Source: Methylobacter tundripaludum SV96 (lineage in GTDB: Bacteria > Pseudomonadota > Gammaproteobacteria > Methylococcales > Methylomonadaceae). Taken from it: a stretch of DNA of 64,000 nucleotides. The translations under genes and the position numbers were made by a program. The notes beneath the pieces were generated by a model that did not search any database, was not told where the DNA came from, and saw nothing but the letters and a program-made list of their open reading frames with translations. Of the stretch, positions 10,401 through 16,400 are shown one piece after another; within the stretch, counting starts at the first letter, position 1; each line of letters starts with the position of its first letter. Where the stretch lies: positions 62,001 to 126,000 of the forward strand of contig NZ_JH109153.1 in the NCBI RefSeq assembly GCF_000190755.2, written 5' to 3'.

Positions 10401-10840
10401 TCGGCAAGCAGGAACGGGCGACGGATAAAAGCGTCGGCGCAATGTTGGAACTGCGCCATCGCACTATCCTGATTGAAGCCGGCGAGATTCAGGCGGGTCA
10501 GCGGCAATCCGCCGCCCGGTTCGACCTGCTGGCCCTCTGAGGTAAAACGGCTGCGCAGGATTTCATGGCGTCTGACCACCTCGTCCAGACTGTGCTGCAA
10601 GGCTTGCGTGTTCAGCAAGCCGTCGAACTGCACGGCACCGGCGACATTGTAGATCGGGTTGTCCGGCTCCAGCTGCGACATGATCCACAAGCGCTCCTGC
10701 GAATACGATAAGGGCGCCGGTTGGTCGCCGCTACGTTTACTAATAACGCCGTCGGCCGGGGCATCGGTTTTCCTGAGTCTGGCAATCAGCTGTGTGCGAT
10801 TAGCTTGCTGTTGCTCGACTTGTGTTGTTGTGTCGGTCAT
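7436..10840 (-). CDS. Non-ribosomal peptide synthetase, C-A-T (single module)
   Basis: A 1134-residue one-module NRPS. Condensation domain about 45-480 (HHIVSDRWS near 168), adenylation domain about 550-1040 (YTSGSTGQPKG near 667, A10 NGKRDR), and carrier domain with GGHSLAAIQ near 1062. The pocket code read by eye is DSALIAEVWK, which I cannot assign to a substrate; it almost equals the code of the FAAL-NRPS gene (DSALVAEVWK). The C-terminus (ELEQLSDEEVSHFL) looks like a short docking helix for the next NRPS. I chose the ATG at 10840 because GAGGG lies 10 bases upstream; a longer open frame runs up to 10972 but translates intergenic repeats. About 33 extra residues between the C and A domains come from an inserted repeat (9287-9385). 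The CmlA-type hydroxylase gene is immediately upstream. Confidence 0.95.
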   Translation of the reverse strand: MTDTTTQVEQQQANRTQLIARLRKTDAPADGVISKRSGDQPAPLSYSQERLWIMSQLEPDNPIYNVAGAVQFDGLLNTQALQHSLDEVVRRHEILRSRFTSEGQQVEPGGGLPLTRLNLAGFNQDSAMAQFQHCADAFIRRPFLLAEQPPLRALLAVLGERRHILLLTLHHIVSDRWSVGVLMQEVAALYGAYSQGKPSALPELPIQYGDYCVWQRGQQEKWAKHLDYWRQKLTGASPLLALPTDRPRPPTPSYRGDMHYFELSAELSRALKQLGKQYKVTLFMVMAAAFNALLYRYTGSKDICIGYPVAGRSQSQTAALIGYFVNTLVLRCQVEAELPFSELLLQLRGQALQDQDHQGLSFGQLLEALNPVRNTSHAPLFQVMLAVQNVPMADFRMQDVSAVPLTMNNRVAQFDLSLFVDERDGKLLGSFEYSTDLFDAGTIARMAGHLQILLAGAVGNPELLVSQLPLLPEAETRQLLDDWSGVGRAARALASTAHFTEDALLIQQAPKARAARPTDGLLIHRLFEQQAQLTPDKTALVFAGQRISYGELNSRAALWAERLLDLGIGPECRVGVCAERSVELIVGLLAVLKAGAAYVPLDPSYPEDRLDFMLSDAGIELLLTQSALVDKFKHRAIEMLCLDNDSAKGQAKRTLSRSLSPDNTAYIIYTSGSTGQPKGVAVSHGNLLHSTLARTNYYREPLGCFLLLSSFAFDSSVAGIFWTLSQGGCLCLPQQEDLTDPAVLAELIKQHRVTHLLALPSFYTAIINDGNLPKLNTLQEVIVAGEACSGDIAAEHHRKLPEVRFYNEYGPTEGTVWSSVYRSTTDDTGVTLPIGRAIDKVRTYILDRQRQPVPIGVSGELCIGGAGLAQGYLNQSALTAEKFMPNPFAANGERLYKTGDLARFRADGEIEFLGRIDNQVKIRGYRIELGEIEERLHQHPAIKDAVVLVTEEVSGNKRLVAYLVGRQSAVMPEASVLQAYLKQTLPDYMVPSSYVALDALPLMPNGKRDRLALLNIKQPAAQARAFKPASNWIEADLADIWREVLGLEAIGVDADFFEQGGHSLAAIQVKSRIQCVFNMDVPAKMLFESPTIELQAAEIARLQIQQHDDRSLDELIKELEQLSDEEVSHFLVGK
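9287..9385. mobile_element. 99-bp inverted-repeat element inserted in frame in the NRPS gene
   Basis: Two perfect 25-bp inverted arms (9287-9311 and 9361-9385, outer ends GTAGGGCGCG and CGCGCCCTAC) enclose a 49-bp loop. The total is 99 bp, exactly 33 codons, so the reading frame is kept. Other modules in this cluster go from the end of C (WNATxVDYP) straight to the start of A (IHQLFEAQ). This module carries about 33 additional Ala/Arg-rich residues at that junction, which match the element. I do not see a convincing target duplication. MITE-like or REP-like origin is an inference. Confidence 0.8.
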
Positions 10841-11300
10841 GATTTGTTTACCCTCGTTCCTACGCGCTGCGCTCATCGTTATATACAAGTGTCTGCGAGA
10901 TACCCTAGTTCCCACGCGCCGCGTGGGAATGCAGTGCCGGACGCGTAGCGTCCCGTATGCGCTAGTTCCCAAGCTCCAGCTTGGGAATTCAGTGTAGGAA
11001 GCTCCAGCTTCCCGTCTCGCGAAGCTGGAGCTTCGGCATCTAGGTTCCCAAGCTGGAGCTTGGGAACCAGCGTAATTTTCTATACGTTTGACTGCATTCC
11101 CACGAGGCGCGCTCGTCGTTATACATAAGTATTGAAAAGCACGTCATCCCGGCAGGGATTGCCGGGATCCAGGCCACATGGACGTATACAGCTCGCCATC
11201 CATGGCACTGGATACCGGCTTCCCGGCGGGTATGACGCGTTACTTAGATACTTGTGATAACGACAAGCGCGGCGCGTGGGAACGAGGACTTGCGCATCAC
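10841..11300. repeat. Repeat-packed intergenic region between NRPS and hydroxylase genes
   Basis: This 460-bp space has no gene. It contains several dyads: GTTCCCACGCG/CGCGTGGGAA at 10907-10929, AGTTCCCAAGC/GCTTGGGAA at 10963-10987, GGAAGCTCCAGCTTCC near 10998-11013, GTTCCCAAGC/GCTTGGGAAC at 11044-11067, and a TCATCCCGGCAGG...CCGGGATCC block at 11143-11170. The phrase CTCATCGTTATA-ACAAGTGTCTGCGA at 10872 recurs at 11112 and 12949, and in inverse near 11240-11265. These look like dispersed REP-type elements accumulated in one spacer. No promoter could be assigned with confidence. Confidence 0.7.
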
Positions 11301-12908
11301 TCACTTGCCGCCCAAATGAATATCATCCTTGCCATACAGCCTTCGCGCATCGGCAAAGCCCTTACTCTGACAAGCGGCCAACACCTTACCGATTTCCCTG
11401 ATATAGGCGTCATCATCTTCCGGCTCCAAGGCCATGAAATATTGCAGCCAGGGTTCGCGGCCGATCGCATAGATGTAAACCCGCTCGGATTGCACCGCGT
11501 CCAGCAGGCTCAAAGCCGCATCGGCATCGCTGCCCTTCGAACGCCTCGTCTGGCAATGCTTGCGCTCCGGCAACTTCGGCAACAGCGGCCCGTACACCCA
11601 GGACAACGGCGCGCCTATGCATTCCATGCCCAAGAATACGGTCTGAATAGGGCCGTACTCGGCGCACAGGTTCTCGTACATACGCCGGTCCAGGCAGTTG
11701 GAATCGGCGGCAAACAACAGGCGCTGCTCACCGGCGCTGATCAGGTAGCCGCTTTTGGCAAACGGCAGGTCGTTATGCTCGCCAAGAAACGGCGCGGCGA
11801 TGATTGCGCCGCCGGGAAACGCGATCGTATCCAGCGGATCGACTTCGATCACATCGGTAAAACCCAGTTCGCGGGCCAGCAGTTTCATCGAAATGTCGCC
11901 GTAGAAAATGCCCGAGCTTTTCGGCACCACCAGACAACCGATTTTGTGCCGAAGCCGCAGCAATGTTTCAAATACGTAGTGATCGTGATGAACATGGGTG
12001 ATCAGCACATAATCGATATGCGGCGGCAAGTCCTGGAAGCTGTAACGGCCGATGCCGCCCTGGCTGGGCTGCACGGCAATGAACGGGTCGATCAGAATCG
12101 CAACGCCGTTATATTCGACCAGCACGCTGGCATGCCCGAGATAGCGCACCCGTACGCCGCTGCCTTGCCAGACTTCGGCCGCACGCGGCGGTTGGTCGGT
12201 GAGCAGATCGATCAGCTTTTCGTCGTCACCGGCATCGAGCCCCAACAGCTCGCGTATGTAAGCCAATGATTGCGGCCGGCTGTCCAGTTTGAACAGTTCG
12301 TCGATTTGCGCTTGGGCAAACGGTATGGCCCATTCGACGCTGTCGTGTTCCGGCAGGCGCGGCGTGCTCATGTAATAAGGCCGGGCGCGGTCGTGGGTCT
12401 GGGTAAACAGGCGCAGCGATTGCAGGTGATTTTTGTAATGCGGACTTTTGTAGAACAGGCTTTCGATGCAGCGCACGATAGGCCGGTTGTTGTAGTCGTA
12501 CAGCAATTCGACATAGCCGCGCATCGACTCCGGCAGCACCGCGTAATACGGTTCCAGGCTTTGGCCTGCGGCTTCCCGGTCCAACAGGTTCTGGAAATCG
12601 ATCAAATCCTGCGCCATTTGCAAGTTGCCGCCGTGCTCGCTGTCCATCCGTTCCAGCATCTTCGCGACTTCCGCTTTTCGCTCGACCGGAATATTGACAA
12701 ACGCGCCGCCCAGCAACTTGGGATTGGCGCTGGATTTAACGTGAATCTCAGGGCTTTGCAGATACGAACTCAGGTTTTTCTTCTGGTAGTTCAGCATGTG
12801 CAAGCTGTAAGGCACCGGCGAAAAGGTATGCGGCCAGGCCACCCAGTTGTCGACCAGCGCCTCTACTGCTGTCGAGTCGGCCAGGCGGTACAGGGTTTTA
12901 TCGTTCAT
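11301..12908 (-). CDS. CmlA-type diiron beta-hydroxylase acting on carrier-bound amino acid
   Basis: A 535-residue protein with an N-terminal domain of about 240 residues and a metallo-beta-lactamase-fold C-terminal domain. Length and layout match CmlA (about 532 residues), the diiron oxygenase that beta-hydroxylates an amino acid bound to an NRPS carrier domain in chloramphenicol synthesis. The motif THVHHDH gives His305, His307, Asp309 and His310; Glu377 occurs in FLGEHND and an Asp at about 402 in FAADS. The first five numbers coincide with the ligand numbering I remember for CmlA, including Glu in place of the usual third His. The gene lies between the two NRPS genes that share the DSAL[V/I]AEVWK code, so the residue loaded by one or both is the likely substrate. 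The start has GGAGAG seven bases upstream. An ordinary MBL hydrolase is less likely given the N-terminal domain and the Glu. Confidence 0.85.
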   Translation of the reverse strand: MNDKTLYRLADSTAVEALVDNWVAWPHTFSPVPYSLHMLNYQKKNLSSYLQSPEIHVKSSANPKLLGGAFVNIPVERKAEVAKMLERMDSEHGGNLQMAQDLIDFQNLLDREAAGQSLEPYYAVLPESMRGYVELLYDYNNRPIVRCIESLFYKSPHYKNHLQSLRLFTQTHDRARPYYMSTPRLPEHDSVEWAIPFAQAQIDELFKLDSRPQSLAYIRELLGLDAGDDEKLIDLLTDQPPRAAEVWQGSGVRVRYLGHASVLVEYNGVAILIDPFIAVQPSQGGIGRYSFQDLPPHIDYVLITHVHHDHYVFETLLRLRHKIGCLVVPKSSGIFYGDISMKLLARELGFTDVIEVDPLDTIAFPGGAIIAAPFLGEHNDLPFAKSGYLISAGEQRLLFAADSNCLDRRMYENLCAEYGPIQTVFLGMECIGAPLSWVYGPLLPKLPERKHCQTRRSKGSDADAALSLLDAVQSERVYIYAIGREPWLQYFMALEPEDDDAYIREIGKVLAACQSKGFADARRLYGKDDIHLGGK

Positions 12909-13035
12909 GATGTTGCTCTCCAGTTAGGTGCTAGTTCCCAAGCTCCAGCTCTCATCGTTATACACAAGTGTCTGCGATAGATCGTCATTCCGGCAGTCTC
13001 TTGCCTGGCGTTAGGCGGGAAACATGTCGATAGGC

Positions 13036-13068
13036 AGACCTTCCAGGTTTTAAAAACCTGGAAGGTCT
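13036..13068. repeat. Near-perfect 33-nt palindrome (hairpin)
   Basis: Arms beginning AGACCTTCCAGG and ending CCTGGAAGGTCT pair over 16 bases with a one-base centre. It lies downstream of the FAAL-NRPS gene and upstream of the hydroxylase, so it may end or process the transcript; it may also be only a dispersed palindrome. Confidence 0.7.
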
Positions 13069-13089
13069 AACTGGCAGCGTTCTTAACAG

Positions 13090-13204
13090 GCGGGACGGGG
13101 TTTGTAACCCCGTCCCTAACGTTTCTTCAATCTCTAAGCTATGTGGCAACACGTAACAGCCGCCAAACGTTTCGAACGGGGCAACATGCCCCGTCCGGCT
13201 TTGG
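13090..13204. repeat. 115-bp direct repeat, copy 1
   Basis: It starts GCGGGACGGGG with the hairpin partner CCCCGTCCC, continues TAACGTTTCTTCAATCT, and ends with GGGGCAACATGCCCCGTCC, a second hairpin. Copy 2 lies 213 bp downstream with only a few differences. Confidence 0.8.
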
Positions 13205-13302
13205 ATGAAGGTTAGGATGAGGGGATCAAATAAAGCTTTTGCCTTATTTATATTCTCCTCACCCCAACCCTCTCCAGCAGGAGAGGGTGCTTTTTTTTCC
13301 AA

Positions 13303-13417
13303 GCGGGACGGGGTTTGTAACCCCGTCCCTAACGTTTCTTCAATCTTTAAGCTATGCGACAACACGTAACAGCCGCCAAACGTTTCGAACGGGGCAACAT
13401 GCCCCGTCCGGCTTTGG
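13303..13417. repeat. 115-bp direct repeat, copy 2
   Basis: Nearly identical to 13090-13204, with both hairpins kept. The head of the same repeat also occurs at 7312, between the other two NRPS genes. Confidence 0.8.
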
Positions 13418-13474
13418 GAATAAGTTTCGTACTTTTCGTGGACTAATCGGTTTTCCCCGGTTTATACGCATTGT

Positions 13475-16400
13475 TCATTCCGCAATCTCAAAGGCCTCCG
13501 TCGCCTGATATTCCGCCATCCGGTCGACAAACTTGGCGACGGTCGCTGCCTCGAACAAGATATTGACCGGCACCTCGATATTGAACAGCTCCTGCACTTT
13601 TGCGGTCACCTGCACGCCGGACAGGGAATGCCCACCCAGCTCGAAAAAGTCGTCATGAATGCTCAATTGCTGAACACCCAGCACTTCCCGCCAAATGTCG
13701 GCCACCGCTTGTTCCGCCTCATCGCGCGGCGCAACATACGACGCTGCGTTGTCGGTTTGGTTTGCCGACGCGGGCAATGCGTTGCGATCCAGTTTGCCGT
13801 TCGCGTTCAACGGCATCGCGTCCAGCCATAGCCAAGCCGAGGGCAGCATGTACTCCGGCAAACAGTGCCTGATGTGCGCTTTTAAATCTTCCGTATCCGT
13901 CGTATTGCCGGATTCCGCAACCAGGTAAGCGGTCAGGCGTTTATTGCCCGGCACCTCCTCGCGAACGGCTACCGCCGCCGCTTTTATCGACGGATGCCGC
14001 AGCAGACAAGCTTCGATTTCGCCCAGCTCTATCCGGTAACCCCTGATTTTGACCTGCTGATCGAGACGGCCTAAAAATTCGATATTGCCGTCGGCGAGAT
14101 AACGCGCCCGGTCGCCGGTTTTATACAGCCTGCCGCCTGTCGCGCCGAACGGATCGGGGATGAATCTTTCCGCCGTCAGCCCGGCTTGATCGAGATAACC
14201 GCGACTGATGCCTTCACCGCCGACCAGCAATTCCCCGGCGACGCCGACCGGCAGCAGTTGCAGCGCATCGTCCACCACATAGATATGCATATTGCCGATC
14301 GGCTTGCCTATCGGCACGTTGGCCTCGCCTTGCGGCTGCGTAACCGCGTAAACGCTGCTCCACACCGTGGCTTCGGTCGGGCCGTATTCGTTGAACAACG
14401 CCGCATCCGGCAGGCGTTTGAAATGCAGTTCAGTGAGCGGGTTGGCGCAGGCTTCACCGGCAACGACAACGGTGTTCAAGGTTTTCAGCGCGACCGTCGG
14501 CGCATGCTCCAGCAGCAGTTCGTAAAGCGACGGCAGCGCCAGCAGATGCGTTACCCGCCGGTATTCGATCAGTGCGCCCAGAGCGGCCGGATCCTTAACC
14601 TGGTTCTCCTCCGGCAAACACAAACAGCCGCCCTGACTTAGCGTCCAGAAAATCCCCGCCACCGAACTGTCGAACGCGAATGACGACAGCAACAGATAAC
14701 AACCTACCGGCTCCTGGTAATAGGCATTTCTGGCCCTGGTCGAATGCATCAGGTTGCCATGACTAACCACCACGCCTTTGGGCTTGCCGGTCGAACCCGA
14801 GGTGTAAATAACATAGGCCGCATGGTCGGCATGCAGCGGTATTTCCGGGTTGTCGTTGCTGCAATTGCCGTAAGCGTCAACATCGTCGACGCATATCGTC
14901 GCCATCGTGCCGCAGTCGAGACCGGGCAGCAACGCGGTATCGGTCAACAGCCATCTGCAACCGGCATCCTGCATCAAATAAGCTTGCCGATCCTTTGGAT
15001 AAGCGGGGTCGACCGGCACATACACCGCACCGGCTTTGAGTATCGCCAAGATCCCAACCACCAGTTCCGGACAGCGCGAAATACACAGGGCAACGCGCCT
15101 TTCCGGCCCCGCGCCCTGCGCCAGTAGACACTGCGCCAGACGGTTGGCCTGGGCATTCAGTTCGGCATAACTAAGACGCCGCTGCCGGTAAACCAGCGCG
15201 ACGGCGTCCGGGTGCTGCCGGGCAACGGCTTCGAAAACACTGTGTATCGTGTTGCTGTGCGGATAATCGATACCGGTTGCGTTCCATTCCGCCAACTGTT
15301 TGCGCTCGGGCGCTGTCAGCAGCGGCAGTTCCGACAAGCGGCTGTCGGGATTGGCAAGCATGCCGTGCAGCAGGCATTGGAAATGGGCTATAAATCTTAA
15401 CACTGTGGTGCGGGATAAAAGCTCGCTGCGGTACTGGAACGAAGCGGCCAGGCCCTGCTGGGTTTCAGCCATCAGCAAGGCCATATCGAATTGCGCGGCA
15501 ACCTCCTCCAGCGCATAGCTTTCGGCCGACAATCCGGCCCAATCCAGTGCGCTGCCCGGTATGCCCAAGGCCAGTTCGGCAGCGTCGGATGCGCCGCCGC
15601 TTTGCAGCACGAACCAGGCGCGGTAAAACGCCGACGTTCCCTGCTCACGCTCGGGCTGCAACTTTTCCACCAGCAACGAAAACGGATAATGCTGATGCGT
15701 TAATGCGCCCAGCACGGTCGCGTTGACTTCGGCCAGATAATCGCTAAAGCGCTGCTCGGCAGTGGGGTGCGAACGCAGCGCCACCGGGTTGACGAAATAA
15801 CCGACGGTATCGGCGAACTCCCGCTTCGGCCTGCCCAGCGTCGGTGAACCGACGATGATGTCCTGCTGGCCGCTGTAGCGGTAAAGCAGGGTTTTGAACA
15901 CGGTCAGCAGCAGCGTATACAAGGTCGTGTGCTGCTCGGCAGCCAATTGCTTGAGTTTTTGCAGGGTATCCGGTGCGATAGTCAGTGTTTCCGCTTGCCC
16001 CCGGCATGACGACGAACAGGCGGTTTGCCGTTCGATAGGCAGAGCCAGTTTCGGCAGATCGCCGGACAACTGCCGTTGCCAGTATTGCCAGTCCTGTTCG
16101 GCGCGCTGATCGGCCAAATACGCCGATTGCCAGGCGACATAATCGGCATAACTCACCGCAGGCTCCGGCAAATCCGGAGCCTGCCCGAGATAACGCATCT
16201 TGAACTCTTCCAACAGAATCGACAACGAGCGGAAATCGACGACGATATGATGCGCGCAAAATGCCAGCACATGATCGTCGTCGGCACAACTGAACAAGGC
16301 GGCTTTCAGTAACGGACCTTGCTCTAAATCGAACGGTTTGCGCACGAAAGCGGCGATAGCTTCTCTGCGTTGCCGCTCGTCGTAGCAAGTCACGCTGACC

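Larger units (their letters stand above)
12909..13474. other. 566-bp repeat-rich gap without genes
   Basis: It holds a third copy of the TCATCGTTATACACAAGTGTCTGCGATA motif (12949), a long hairpin at 13036-13068, two 115-bp direct repeats (13090-13204 and 13303-13417), and between them a CTCACCCCAACCCTCTCC...GGAGAGGGTG block (13257-13290) that is widespread in proteobacterial intergenic DNA. No coding region is supported. Confidence 0.7.

Noticed and set aside
10841-10972. A 44-residue N-terminal extension of the C-A-T NRPS
   Set aside because: It translates the GTTCCCACGCG-type intergenic repeats; the internal ATG at 10840 has a good ribosome site and begins typical NRPS N-terminal sequence.
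11178-12269. Long open frame on the plus strand opposite the CmlA-type gene
   Set aside because: It mirrors the codon pattern of the real gene and shows no family features; long shadow frames are common opposite GC-rich genes.
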